Below, piece by piece: positions 30,905 to 42,622 of a stretch of DNA of 64,000 bases. The stretch's first letter is position 1. The number at the start of each line of letters is the position of its first letter. Source of the DNA: Choristoneura fumiferana (lineage: Eukaryota; Arthropoda; Insecta; Lepidoptera; Tortricidae); assembly GCF_025370935.1 (NCBI RefSeq), contig NC_133494.1, positions 1,161,818 through 1,225,817 of the forward strand. Reading direction: 5' to 3'. The translations under genes were made by a program, and so were the position numbers. The notes below the pieces were generated by a model. The model saw only the letters and a program-made list of their open reading frames with translations, searched no databases and was not told the origin of the DNA.

Positions 30905-31262
30905 TTATAGTTTCGCCATGTCTGTCTGTCTGTCTGTCCGTCCGCGGCTTTGCTCAGGGACTATCAATGCTAGAAAGCTGTAATTTTGCGAGGATATATA
31001 AGTAAACTATGCCGACAAAATGGTACAATTAAAAATTCAAAAAAATCTAGCGCCCGAAATAGGGTTCCGTAGCCATTACGAAAAAATTAAATAATATTTT
31101 TCTAAGGATTTCGTATTTTATACGGAATCTTCCATAGTTTAGGTATATTTTATACCTTAGGCTGCTATTTACTCTTAAACTACTAATAATTCTCAAGCAA
31201 ACTTAGCCGTTATAGTTTTCCTTGAAAGTTTGATATACTTACTACCATCCTGATTATTTTCA
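30905..31262. repeat. E-family repeat, rearranged by inversion
   Basis: 30905-31045 follows the forward E order (GTCTGTCTGTCCGTCCGCGG to GGTACAATTAAAAATTC). From about 31050 the other end follows in reverse (CCGAAATAGGGTTCCGTAGCC to ACTACCATCCTGA). The centre is missing. Confidence 0.75.
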
Positions 31263-31263
31263 A

Positions 31264-31601
31264 ATTTTTAACGATTAACGATTTAACGATTTGCCTAGTG
31301 ACGTTTAGGCAGATCATTAAATTCCTAGGCATATCATGAAACGCCGCCCGTGTCGCTCACTCGGCTCGTACGTTGTGGTCACAATTCATACTAACCACTA
31401 CGCTTCGCACGTCGTACCAATTTTTGTGCCAGGTATAGAGCTAGAATATCGACAAATGCGTTGCTCTAGTCGATCAGCCGTATTGTTTCTCAGGCACATC
31501 GTGATATGCCTGGCCAACTTTTAGGCATATCATGAAATGGCGCCATTTCACGATATGCCTTGGAATTTCGTGATCTGGAGGATATTACGATCGGCCGCCG
31601 G
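31264..31601. mobile_element. T-type palindromic element, copy A (left end missing)
   Basis: Carries several direct and inverted copies of AGGCATATC(A/G)TGAAAT, a GGCGCCATTTCACGATATGCC block, and ends CGATCGGCCGCCG. Copy B at 46131 begins with the inverse of that end. Confidence 0.7.
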
Positions 31602-31722
31602 CACACATAAACACCGGGCGTCTCATGGCTGTGCCACATGGATGGACAGTATCTTAAATATTCGGAGCGGAGGATTGTGCTAGTGAGTGGGACGTAATAG
31701 ACTGATATGAGTAACAATATAA

Positions 31723-31992
31723 GACGACCAGATGGCCTAGTGGTTAGAGAACCTGACTACGAAGCTTGAGGTCCCGGGTTCGATTCCCGTGTCGGGGCAG
31801 ATATTTGTATGAAAAATACGAATGTTTGTTCTCGGGTCTTGGGTGTTTACTATGTATTTAAGTATGTATCTATCTATATAATTACATTTATCCGTTGCTT
31901 AGTACCCATAACACAAGCTTTGCTAAGCTTACTTTGGGACTAGGTCAATTGCTGTGAATTGTCCCGTGATGTTTATTTATTTATTTATTTAT
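31723..31992 (+). mobile_element. D-family SINE, full length with target duplication
   Basis: tRNA-like head with CCAGATGGCCTAGTGGTTAG and GGGTTCGATTCCCG, body, and (TTTA)n tail. Flanked by AATATAA (31716-31722 and 31993-31999). Confidence 0.9.
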
Positions 31993-32002
31993 AATATAAC
32001 CA

Positions 32003-32176
32003 CGAATCGGACTACGGAGTGTTGGCACCACTAGATGGACTGACAACATCGTGAGAGTGTGGCCGACGGATGCAAGTGGCGAGTTGTCGTTCATTGTGGC
32101 GTTCTAAGGGGGAGGCTTTTCGAAAATACAAGGCTCAAAAGGCTTTTCTACAGCAGTGGACGTCTTCCGGCTGATG
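32003..32176 (+). mobile_element. RTE-type LINE 3' end
   Basis: CACCACTAGATGGACTGAC, GACATCGTGAGAG-like, GCAAGTGGCGAGTTGTCGTTC and CAGCAGTGGACGTCTTCCGG match the C-terminal coding and 3' end of the RTE family at 62457. Frames are broken. Confidence 0.7.
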
Positions 32177-32561
32177 GTGTACCTTTTAATCCACCCAGGA
32201 GCTGTTTCTGGCAATAAAAAGCGTCCAGCGAACGGACTCCTAATTTCGAGCCCCAATTACATAATAACACCCACTCGATAATACCATACTATTACCGAGG
32301 TGGCCTATTATTAAACCTCTGGAATCGACAAGTCACGGCGTGTAATTCGAGATTCGACATGTACACCGGAAGAATTACTGCTAATAATTCAATTAATTTC
32401 GTTAGATATCACGGTTCAAAGTTTCACAATTCGGTTCGCAACAGTCAAATAAAAAAAAATTATAACCTAAGATCTTTTATAGCTATTTTCCAAATAACTA
32501 GTTGGCTGATCTGTAGATGAGTATCGTAATATATAAAATGAATATATATATGTTCATAAAA
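32177..32561. other. No gene recognised
   Basis: Unassigned AT-rich sequence. Confidence 0.45.
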
Positions 32562-32766
32562 CATTATCATTTCAAAGTTCAATATCTCAAAAACGGTTTA
32601 AACGTTTATAATAAAACATCGCTAAGAACTAGCGCAAGAAAACTCGCTTAGTACACGCTAAAGAAAACCGCATCGAAATCATTCTATGCCTTTAAAAGTT
32701 ACGATGCCACAGACAGACATTGACGTCAAACTTATATCAACCCTCTTTTTGCGTCGGGGGTTAAAA
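32562..32766 (-). repeat. A-family dispersed repeat, copy 8
   Basis: Reversed and worn copy, ending CGTCGGGGGTTAAAA. The TTAGG-like tail is lost. Confidence 0.75.
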
Positions 32767-32929
32767 ATAAGTTCATTCACTAGATTCTAAAATAATACCT
32801 ACTTCATTTACATTTTAAATAGAAATTGCTCAGCAAGAATGTTAAATATCAGCTAATCAGCTGCCTATAGTGACGCAGGGACATATTCTCAAAATGTCCC
32901 TGCCTCAGTGTGCCTCAGTGAGTCTGATG

Positions 32930-33270
32930 CAGTCTACTGCATCAGGAATGTTACGGAGCTCCGGTTCCGTTTCCGTTAAGTCGGAACTTCCATTTGGCAT
33001 TACACATCCGTTTCGGTTCTGGTTCCGTTACTTTACAAAACGGAAGTTAATCGGATGTCAAAAACAAACAGGGTTATAAGTACCAGTCATTCGCTCATCG
33101 CACCTCTTGCCACGTGCTGCACTAACATCTCGTTCACTATCACTCAGGCTCCGATTCTGGTTCCGATTCCGTTTTCAGTTCCTATTTCGTTTCTGGTTCC
33201 GATAAGCTAAATTGAAAACATCCGGATACCGCTTTCCGTTCCGATAAAACCACATCCGTTACATCCCAGG
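32930..33270. repeat. CCGTT/GGTTCC-rich region
   Basis: Loose repetition of (C)CGTTTCCGTT, GGTTCCG and ACATCCG on both sides of an unrelated 80-bp piece (33080-33160). It may be a MITE with subterminal repeats, but the ends are not clear. Confidence 0.4.
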
Positions 33271-34170
33271 ACTGCACGCAAAGCTAATGACGTGACACGT
33301 GAACATTCCAAATAGGTACAAATTCACAGACAACAGTTTTCTACTTTATCTTTTCGTTAATTGTTATGGGTCCGCTAACAAAAGGCCGCCATTTAACGGT
33401 GCTCCCAGAAACATTATTTTTACCTTAAAATTTACCCAAATTTGAATCTTAAAGTTAAACGATAGGGCTGAGTTTTAGACGGGTTCAAAGTAAACGTGGG
33501 ACCTTGTTGCTGTAGCTGTTGCTATCAGCGATTAATTCTTCAGAGATAGCATCAAGGTAGATTAACAGCTTTTGCCGAGAGAAAGCTCCCAGACGAGTGC
33601 TTTGTTTAAACTTTTGCGTACGTTTATAATTTCTATGTTTTTACAAAACACTATTTTGACACGTATCGTCGGTTTGAAGTCGGAGACAAATCAAACGAAA
33701 TAACCGTACCTTAAGATCCAATCGAGTGCAATTTTGGTCCTTACGAAAACCAAATTTGATAGAATCTAATAAAAAAAAAGAAAAACGTGGGCGGACAGTT
33801 GAAACCATATGGTGCCATGTCTTTCATGAAATGATAAAGCCTGGATCGAGTTAATCCCAATGGCCTAAGTTACTTCCCAGGGTCAGAAAATAAGATTTTG
33901 CTAATAGATAAGTTTTTTGCCTTTTATGCTATCTGTATTCGTACCTACTTGTATTGTTTTCCTAACTACTTACATAGCCATACCAGGATTCAATTCGATA
34001 CCATAAACCGTAAACCGTTGAGTTCCCCCCTACCACTAGAATTTCACGACCAGATTATTGTATTGTCACAGAACGAAAATAAAGTAGGTATGCCAATTTC
34101 AGCTCAATCGGATACCAGGTCAAAAAATAGATTACAAATTGTCTTTATTTTCTCTAGTCAAATATCGCAT
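33271..34170. other. No gene recognised
   Basis: Unassigned AT-rich sequence. The 91-codon frame at 33898 has no identifiable features. Confidence 0.45.
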
Positions 34171-34755
34171 TGAATTCAAAGAACTAAAGTCACCGACATA
34201 GCTCGGAGACTGTGCAAATTTAAATGGCAATGGGCGGACCACATCGCTTGAAGAACAGACAACCGTTGGGGGAGAAAGAGCGAGTGGTGACTGCGAAGAA
34301 AGACGAAGCGGTGGTAGGCCTCCCACTAGAAGACTAACGACACCGTGAAACTTGTAGGGGGTCATTCAAGTATTATGTAAGCACTGAAGTGGGTGGGGGT
34401 GGGGAACATTGCTTATTTTTGATGACATGGGGGCCGGGGGGATCTAGATGGTTCTAATGTCAGCAATATTTTCTTTTTTTCCAAAATGTAGGTTTTTATT
34501 CAAGCAAATATGGCTACCCTACTTGCAACAAATTCACATGCATAACAATAAAGAAACCTGAATAGATTTAAAAATATATATAGCTACCTACAAATGTGTA
34601 CGTTACGTGAGCATGGGGGGGGATTTGCTGACTTTCGCTAAAGGGGGGGGGGGGTTAAAAACAATAGGTGCAAGTGGCGAATTGTCGTTCGTTGTGACGT
34701 TTTAAAGAAGAAACCTTTGCTCGACAGCAGATGCCTTCCGGCTGATGATGATGAT
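34171..34755 (+). mobile_element. RTE-type LINE 3' end split by a MITE
   Basis: 34171-34354 and 34667-34755 join into one RTE C-terminal/3' sequence (GCGGTGGTAGGCCTCCCACTAG through GCAAGTGGCGAATTGTCGTTC to CCGGCTGATGATGATGAT). Confidence 0.7.
34357..34664. mobile_element. G-run-rich MITE (TA target) nested in an RTE end
   Basis: A 308-bp insert flanked by TA (34355-34356 and 34665-34666). It begins GGGGGTCATTCAAGTATTAT and has several runs of 5 to 12 G, the longest near 34643-34654. Confidence 0.7.
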
Positions 34756-36001
34756 ATCACGTTGGAATCTCGTTCAAATAAGTTTCATTTAGGTACTATA
34801 GAGACGTTCCTACACTTTCATTGATCCAGCGAAACACATAAGACTTATGTCTATTTTTACCATGCAAAGCAGTTCTAGAAAATAAGCACAAGATTCATAA
34901 ATATTTCTATATCTTGATTTACTTACCTATGCCTTTATCCTATGAATAAAGTCCACAATAAACAATACTTACTCATGATTAAGACCTAAAGCGACGCATA
35001 AATTAGTATCGGTTGCGCTCGCGTGTGCTCGTAAATTTTCCGAAGATAACCGAGAATTGCCGACGCCAACACCAACTTTTCTCTACCAGTGACCAAATCT
35101 GGAACAAGCCTATAGCCATACTATTTTACATCTAGCCTTTGAAGACAGCGACACGACCACATGAATAACTAAATTGGTAATCTGATAAATAATTTGGTTA
35201 AAGAATTATGTTGTTGAAGCTTTATGTCCTTGCTATAAATGTAAGGAATACGTTCGAAGTATCTTTAAATGGTTAAAGAAATGCATGTAGATCGGATTAC
35301 AAAAGCGATATAAGGTGTCGAAGGTTTGAGCAACTTAATACATGGTTGTTTATGGCTTCCTTTAGGATAAGAATCCATATCTCCGTATGTGATTTTGGCT
35401 TGATCACAGGCATCTATTTTAAGCCTTATTTAAGCAGAAGGATTTCAAAAGTAGTTTTAATTGCATAGCCAACGCTAAGAGCGTATTTTTAGGCCTTCAA
35501 GCGGTATCCAGACACCTTTTGTATTAGCTTTTTGAGAATGTATTTTTGACTTTCTAGTACTGTAATATATCATGAATTTATATATTTTTTTCTTTCACTT
35601 TCACTTGCGCTTCTGCGGAGGCGAACCTCTATGCCTTCGCATCTACCTTCGCCTTCCCTAAAAAGGTCTCCGCTAGAACCCTGCTTTGAATATTTACAAG
35701 ACTACCCTAACAGGGTTATACCGGACTGTATTCATATGTATGTCATATATAACATCTTGAAAGACACATACTGCAGTGAATTAATTATGAATGAGTATTA
35801 ACTAAAAGTTACTATATCACTAGCAGAAACATTTCTTACTCATTTTGTGACTGTGTTTGAAAATTCACAAAAAATTGTTAAGCGGGTTAAGCGTGAAAAC
35901 GAAACAGCCTCGAGTTACTTTCACATCTTTACAATTAGATGATTTACATATAATTAAAAGGGTGGTCGCAGGAATTCGCTGTCGAACACGTTAGATAATT
36001 G
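34756..36001. other. No gene recognised
   Basis: A long unassigned AT-rich stretch. No open exon with paired splice sites was seen. Confidence 0.45.
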
Positions 36002-36044
36002 ATTGGTTCAGGCGTTACTGTGCGCAGGTCTGTATCAATCCACT
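36002..36044. mobile_element. M-family terminal repeat remnant
   Basis: TTGGTTCAGGCGTTACTGTG..AGGTCTGTATCAAT matches the M left terminus with several changes. Confidence 0.5.
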
Positions 36045-36117
36045 ACAATGTGTTGGCCGTATAAGAATTTCGGAAAAATTTACTAGATCACAGACCACCA
36101 AACCAACGAGAAATTCC

Positions 36118-36201
36118 TATAAATAGCGCCCCGTCAGCTACAACATCAATTAGTGAACGTTAATCACCAGTTTGCATATTAATTACAAATTAGCCATCAT
36201 G
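36118..36201 (+). promoter_or_regulatory. Possible TATA-type promoter and leader
   Basis: TATAAATAG at 36118-36126 is followed 30 bases on by an initiator-like ATCAATT (A at 36148) and by an ATG at 36199. The ATG frame stops after three codons. If a gene once followed, it uses a very short first exon or is dead. No second exon was identified. Confidence 0.3.
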
Positions 36202-36502
36202 AGTTATTAGTTCTGTATGGAGATTCGGAAGTTGAAAGCGAAGAGATATAGTTATCTTTACAGTTACCGAATTTCTGACAAGACGTTATCACTGTTGTTA
36301 ATAAGTACTTACCTTCACGGGTTTTGGTTTACATTTACTAGTCCAGCTTGATCCATCTTGCGACATATCCACATTATTACTAACAAAGAGGCGTGATTGT
36401 GGTCAAACGTAAACCCATTGGGAGTAAAAAACAAAAATTAGATGAACAAGACCCCAGGCATCGTGTCGTCTGTTATTAAAACCAAATTTATAATACCCAC
36501 GT

Positions 36503-36690
36503 TCATAACGGGAACTGTGGGTCACCCATATATTCTAATAAAGCCCTATCTTTATTCTTTTTTACTATTATGGCTGTATCATCGAAAGGGCATTCCCCTG
36601 GAGTAGCATTGGGCAGGTCGTTCACGTATATTAGGAAAAGTAATGGGCCCAAATTACAACCTTGGGGTACTCCTGAGCTATTATTATGAA
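36503..36690 (-). pseudogene. CR1/Jockey-like LINE reverse transcriptase remnant
   Basis: The minus-strand frame contains Ser-Gly-Val-Pro-Gln-Gly, then Gly-Pro-Leu-Leu-Phe-Leu-Ile-Tyr-Val-Asn-Asp-Leu-Pro, the block before the catalytic centre, and then Phe-Asp-Asp-Thr-Ala in place of the usual (Tyr/Phe)-Ala-Asp-Asp: a residue has been lost at the active site. Only about 60 codons remain, so this is a dead fragment. Confidence 0.85.
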
Positions 36691-36905
36691 AATAATTCAA
36701 TTAATATGTTGTACTTGCGGCTTGTCCTAGGGGAAGACGTTCTTTAAATTATTTGATGATTTAAACATTAACATTCCTGTACAGTATTCTAGCTTACATT
36801 TAAATGTTTATTGGGAATATTTCAATAAGCATAAAATATACACAAAGCATGTTTTTGTAATCCAAATCCTTGCAAAAATCAAGTAATTTATTAAAGCTTT
36901 GAGCA

Positions 36906-37380
36906 TTGTCAAGTAACCGCAAAGGTTTGAATCGCTGCTATCAAATTTTTCCTTCGTATGAAGAAAAATATCAACAATGTTCAAATACGAACAAGCAGAA
37001 GAAAAATATCAACACTCGAAATACGTCAAGCACTTTGTGCACTTTGTCATTAATCACATTTCCAGCGGATACTTCAACATCCAGTAGCCAACCAACCTTA
37101 ATAACTGTAGCTTGTATTAGTCAATGCGATATATAACGTTTACGCCACATATAATTGACAGGCGATCCATCACCGACCTCTAAATACATCTCAACCATTA
37201 GTTCCACATTAACAAGATATCGACTCGTACGCATGTTCTATCCGTAATCTCACACATTTATCTTCAACTAGTACTACCAACCAACCAATATCAACTTTAA
37301 CAACTCTTGCTACAGTTTATATTTTCTGTTAACCATCTGGTGATTAAACATCTGTCACCAAAGGTGTAAAAAAACTTAAC
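36906..37380 (+). other. Low-complexity Ser/Thr-rich open stretch
   Basis: A 76-codon frame (to 37136) ends Ser/Thr-rich, and the CCAACCAACC..ATAACT pattern recurs near 37280 in another open piece. Possibly a decayed repeat-containing coding sequence; no signal peptide or splice sites could be fixed. Confidence 0.2.
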
Positions 37381-37439
37381 TGCCAGTATATTCCATTTCA
37401 TGGTCTATCCTGCTTACTTACAATTATGGTTGGTATTCA

Positions 37440-37796
37440 TTTAGTAGTACAATAGTCGCCCATGTACAGCAGTTAACTTTCGAATTTCGAACGATAACGG
37501 TCGCTGCGCGTGCGCTGTTTTCGCCCGTGTTTTGTTTGGGACGGGTTCGGGTTTTGGAGCTGGTTTTCTTTTTTATTACCTTTCACACGTTGGGTGCGAA
37601 AAGTAAAAAGGTTGCTCGATATTTTGGGATTGACATACATACATCTTTCTTAAAAAAATAAGATAAGTAAAAGCTAAGTTTTATTATTATCGCGTGTTTT
37701 TTGCATGTTTGATGGTATTGATATGGAAGCTCTATTACATATAGGCGCTAAACTACAAAGCACTGCGACTGTAAAGTTATTATAAGTACTTCACCA
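37440..37796. other. No gene recognised
   Basis: A GC-richer patch at 37490-37560 (GGTCGCTGCGCGTGCGCTG) interrupts AT-rich DNA and could be a 5' leader; no firm evidence. Confidence 0.3.
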
Positions 37797-38086
37797 TCAC
37801 CATCATTCCGGTCTGTATATGTCTCATTGCTGGGCACAGGCATATTCAATGAATGAGAGGGCTTGGGGCCATGGTTCCCACGCAGGCCCATTGCGGATTG
37901 GGAAGTTCACACATACTATTTTAATTGTTTCCACACGATGTTTTCCTTCACTGTAAAGATCATGGTAAATTTCAAATGTAATTTCGTAAATTAATTTTGA
38001 ATAACTCAGAAGTACGAGCGCAGGTTTGCACCCACAACCCTCTGCTTGATAGGCCATAAGTCATACCTCAAGGTCACCATGACTAT
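37797..38086 (-). mobile_element. C-family SINE, reversed, old copy
   Basis: From the CATCACCATCATTCC tail to the degraded head near 38030-38086, with CTCATTGCTGGGCACAGGC and the body in between. Confidence 0.8.
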
Positions 38087-39091
38087 CGTCTACGAGTACC
38101 TATTTGGTATATTATAAATACAGACTATACTTAAACTGATACAGCTTAAAATTATGAGATACCCGAACCACAAATCAAGGAACGATCTTCAAAAACAAAC
38201 CAGTACTTAAAATTAAAATAAAACTGCTATTTGTATAAAAAATTAAAATCAAACACGTAATAATTAATTAGTTGGCAAATAAACAAAACTAGATACATAA
38301 AAGTTTATTATAAGTATGTTTTAATTAATTATATTCATAAATGTGGATTGAGTCATTCAATCAAATCTAAAACGGGTAGAGGCGAAATTAATTAACTCTC
38401 CCAGTTCCAATTCCGCCCGCCAGTCTGTATAAGTAACAACGACAAAGTAAGTATCTACACAGGAATATAATACAATTTACATACAATCAATTTAGGAAAC
38501 TTTGTGTAAAAAACCTAAACTTTTTTGCATAAGTACAATCTTTTACAAATTAAATAAATATTTGCTACATATTAAATAGTAGTTAAATCTAGGAACTTGG
38601 CCCGATACACACTTGTCCGATTCTCATTTTCACCAGCAAGTGTTAATCATGACTTAGTACCATGACCCTTAAGTTAATCTTAATTATAAATAGATTTAAA
38701 CACTTCCACAGGATCAAAACTAATCTTCCCGAACAGTTGAAATATATTCTAACACCTTTAGTAATACCTCTCTTTTTTTCCTCCTCGAAACGATGAGAAG
38801 GACGTTAGATATGAAAGACTTAACAACTCTGTCGTCATAGCACTTATAGGTGATCTACTTAACGACTGGCTATCATGCGTGAAACTCAAGGATTAAACAT
38901 AGCATTTATTTAAAAAAGTCCAATATATGTAGTGTAATCAAAAATTACCCCTATTTTGTTGAGTAACATTTTAATGTTGCAAAACGACTTATAGGTACAA
39001 CATTTAGAAAAAGAAAATGATGAGACAAATAAATGTGTGAGAATAACAGATGTTGGCAAACCTGAAATTAAACATAGATCACATTAAGCAT
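38087..39091. other. No gene recognised
   Basis: A kilobase of AT-rich sequence without recognised repeats or exons. Confidence 0.5.
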
Positions 39092-39267
39092 GACACCCGG
39101 AAAGCCAGGTGGTTGAGAACCTGGCTGTGAAACCTGAGGTACCAGTCGCGGCAGATTTGTATGAATAACCGGGGAGCGACATGGTTGACAAGAATGTTCG
39201 GGATTCCATGGCGCTCCCATAACTAGATTACTCATACAATACCCACCCAGTACAGTACCCATAACTA
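39092..39267 (+). mobile_element. D-family SINE, heavily decayed
   Basis: AGGTGGTTGAGAACCTGGCTG, AACCTGAGGTACC and GGCAGATTTGTATGAATAA follow the D order. The second half is mostly unrelated. Confidence 0.5.
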
Positions 39268-39935
39268 TGTGCAATTGTGCAAGCTGCGGAATGTTTCCAA
39301 AAATTCAAACAATAAATTTATAAAAATGAGAAACGGAAAGTTTCAATCCCCAGTCAAAAACAAATACAATGTGTACAATGTTATACGATTAAAATATTTG
39401 AATTTGAATTTGAAAAATTGTGAGAGGTTTCCGAAATTTTTCTTTATGAAAAATTCCGCAACTTTGGAAAAGTTTCCTTTGGCACATCAGTACCCATAAC
39501 AGCATAAACACATCTGTTTTAGTGGATATGCTCCCTAAAGTGAGAAAGCCCCACATTACTTGCCACTGTAGCCTCTCCAGGCCGGAAGGTAGTTCGATTT
39601 TTTAGGCCTCGATTGGAATCGATTTTAAAATCGATCTTATTCGGACAGCATCCTCATATCTACTTTAATTCTTCATAGGTACTCCGACAGCTGGAAAACT
39701 ATTGATTAAACATAACATACATGAGTACTTGAAGGCGGTAACATTAAAAACGACAAGTTATTTGCGACGATTTCGGCAGACGCGGATGAAGCCGTTACAC
39801 CCGCTGTGACTTAATTACGAATACTAATCAACATAATAACGTTAAAACCCAAAAAACGTCCAAGTGCGAAGTCTTTGCGGTCATTATTTTTTAATAAAAA
39901 GTAGATCGAGGCATTGTCAAATTTACAGCCTAAGA
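39268..39935. other. No gene recognised
   Basis: Unassigned, apart from a TTTGAATTTGAATTTGA run near 39398 that may be a LINE tail. Confidence 0.4.
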
Positions 39936-40113
39936 GCCAGTGCAGACGGACTGCATTCCAACTGCAACGTAACTACCAACTGCCGACTGCCCATAGATTT
40001 GTTATTGCAGACCCATTGTAGTCGGCACAACTGCACGCTGACTGCGATAAAAATGTAGAGCAGTCGACAGTGGCGATTACGTTGCAGTTGGAGTGCAGTC
40101 CGTCTATACTGGT
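39936..40113. mobile_element. AA-type MITE
   Basis: Arms of about 50 bp: CAGTGCAGACGGACTGCATT at the left, and the inverse of TGCAGTCCGTCTATACTG at the right, each followed by CCAACTGCAACGTAA or its inverse. Confidence 0.8.
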
Positions 40114-41545
40114 ACTAAATCTCATTATTTACAAATTACAGTCTAATAGTTTTAATTTTTTTTTGTAAAATAAACGTGCGAAATTGTTTTTTTAATTTGT
40201 TTGTTTAGTTTTGCTGAATTTAATCGAAGTGGAGTTCGCACCTCAACTTAAGTGGGGATGCAGTGGTAGCTTGAGGCTTTTTGTAGTGTACTTAATGCTT
40301 TGTGCAATTTTTTCTTGGGAATGTTTTTAATAAAATATTTATCATTTTTTAACTAAACAGTAGTCATGTAATTTATTTTCACTGCAATAGGTTAAAACTT
40401 GACCAAAGTGCAGGAGAAAAGGCAAAATTTAAATTGAAATAAAAAAATTGCAACGTTTTTTTAATGTTTATTTTGCATCTGATAACACGAGTATTCAAGA
40501 TTTATAAAATTGTAAAAAACAAATGAAAAAAAGACCTTTCCGAACATCACAAATATTAGCGCGGGTATATATACATTTTTTTTAATCAGGAATATATCAT
40601 AAGGTCAAAAACGTAATGACGTAATTTTTCTATATTTGGTAAATGACTTGCTCAACCATCGCCTTTTTAATTTGTCATACTACTTACGTGACATTCTGTA
40701 TATATTAACAGTCTCTAAGCTAAGAGGACGGATAGTCGGACATAGCGAAACTATAAGGGTTTTTTGTTATGAATATGGAACCCTAAAAACCATACAATCA
40801 ACTCCCACACTTAAAATAATACATGTAAAGGGTTGCCTTGTGTAAAAGACATTTGTAACTGACATATAGGGTAAAGCTATAAGTTTTAAATGTTAAATAA
40901 TTAATGAGGTATAGTTAAAAGACCGCCCGTAGATTTGTTTTATGAGTTAGGTATTGTTAAGAAATATTTTATAATCGTTGTTTTGCCAAATCGATTGAGG
41001 AAGTATCAAAAATACATATACTGTATATATTAACTTTATTTTTTAACAGTATTTTAACACCGTTAAATTTTTTCTTGTTTTGTGAAATACTCGTAATAGA
41101 CACCTAGAATTCACTACTAATAAAAAAAACATCCATAGAAGACTTTTTTTTTTTTATTTATTAAACAAAAGTACGTTTCCTCCAACTTTTTCATTTTGTA
41201 ACCGAGAAGCGTACCTTGAATGATTATTTTAGTAATTTCCACGGAATCGGAAATTAACCCATTATAAGGCGTTAAGTAAACAACTAAAAACCTGTAAGGC
41301 ATTTTTTTTAATTCTTTTTTTCTGTGCCTGCGGTCAAAAAGTTAGAAACACAACATCAGCAAAAATCATAGCGATATTGCATATTATTTAACTAATAATT
41401 GAATAGTGGCCGTTATTCCGTCAGTTCTGATTTTTCTCAAACGGCGAAGGGCAAGTGACAAATACAAATTTCGCATGTAGAGATGGGAATCAAGTAGAAT
41501 TACAGACTTAGCAAAACGTATTTTTTTATTATAGTTTTTAAAATA
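40114..41545. other. No gene recognised
   Basis: AT-rich. A small E-like fragment at about 40722-40790 (CATAGCGAAACTATAAGGG, GGAACCCTAAAA) is the only recognised piece. Confidence 0.45.
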
Positions 41546-42312
41546 AAAACCGGCCAAGAGCGTGTCGGACACGCCCGAAATAGGGTTCCGTAGCCATTAC
41601 GAAAAAATGAAGTAATATTTTTGTAAGGATTTCGTATTTAGTACGGAATATTCCAAGTTTAGGTATATTTTATACCTTAGGCTGCTATTTACTCTTAAAC
41701 TACTAATAATTCTCAAGAAAACTTAACCGTTATAGTTTTCCTTGTAAGTTTGATATACCTACTTACTACCATCCTGAATTTTTTAATTTTTTTCCACCCA
41801 CCGGTTTTGATTTTAGAGAGGGAGGGGGGAGGGGGACGCTCGATTTTAATGAAAATTTTCACTTTAAAGTTGAATATTTTGCAAACAAATCACTAAATAA
41901 ATAAAATAAATAAATATCACGGGACAATTCACACCAATTGACCTAATCCCAAAGTAAGCTTAGCAAAGCTTGTGTTATGGGTACTAAGCACTGAATCGAA
42001 AAATCGTTTTAGCAGCCCCCTAATGGTTTTAAAAGACCTATCCAACGATACTTCACCCTACAAGGTTGGTTGAGAAAAAAAATCACCCTCACTTTAAGTC
42101 TATGGGAGGTACTCTAAAAAAAATTTTTTTTTAATTTTTTATTGTTCCATTTTTTCGGCATAGTTTACATAGTAGACATTAGTATATTCGAGAAAAATTA
42201 CAGCTTTCTAGCATTGATAGTCCCTGAGCAAAGCCGCGGACGGACAGACAGACAGACATGGCGAAACTATAAAGGTTCCGTTTTTGCCATTTTGGCTACG
42301 GAACCCTAAAAA
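41546..42312 (-). repeat. E-family repeat, complete, with nested SINE
   Basis: Reversed copy from AAAACCGGCCAAGAGCGTGTCG to GGCTACGGAACCCTAAAAA. It is interrupted at 41895-41988. Confidence 0.88.
41895..41988 (-). mobile_element. D-family SINE fragment nested in E
   Basis: 5'-truncated, reversed SINE: AAATAAATATCACGGGACAA to CTTGTGTTATGGGTAC. CACT occurs on each side (41891-41894, 41989-41992) and is present once in the uninterrupted E copy. Confidence 0.85.
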
Positions 42313-42489
42313 GGAAGTTATTTAATTAACACCTAGTACATATACTCAGGTTAACTTCACCCCTCTCTTGCGCCGAGGGCAATCAAGCACTTCTTTGTAG
42401 CTACAACAACATATGTTGACGTTTGATAGGTCTGTGACATTTGTTGACATTTCCAGGCCGTTCACTTCGAGCCAACGCCTCGAAGCCTG

Positions 42490-42622
42490 CAGGGCTACTA
42501 TGAAATTCGAAAATCGGGATTCGTATCGTACCGTCCCGCCGACGCTTATATTATTTAATACGAGAGTGAGAGGGACGGTACGATACGAACTTTGATTTTC
42601 AAATTTCGTAGTAGCTCCCCTG
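42490..42622. mobile_element. J-type foldback MITE
   Basis: CAGGGCTACTATGAAATTCG pairs with AAATTTCGTAGTAGCTCCCCTG. The core has CGTATCGTACCGTCCC and the inverse GGGACGGTACGATACG. Confidence 0.85.

Noticed and set aside
31336..31524. 62-codon frame, with a similar one at 46303-46536
   Set aside because: Both lie in copies of the T-type element, and the frames differ in length and end differently; no sign of selection on a protein.
32930..33270. Tandem repeat or CRISPR-like array
   Set aside because: The CCGTT words are irregularly spaced and not separated by unique spacers. The sequence is a eukaryotic genome, where such arrays are not expected.
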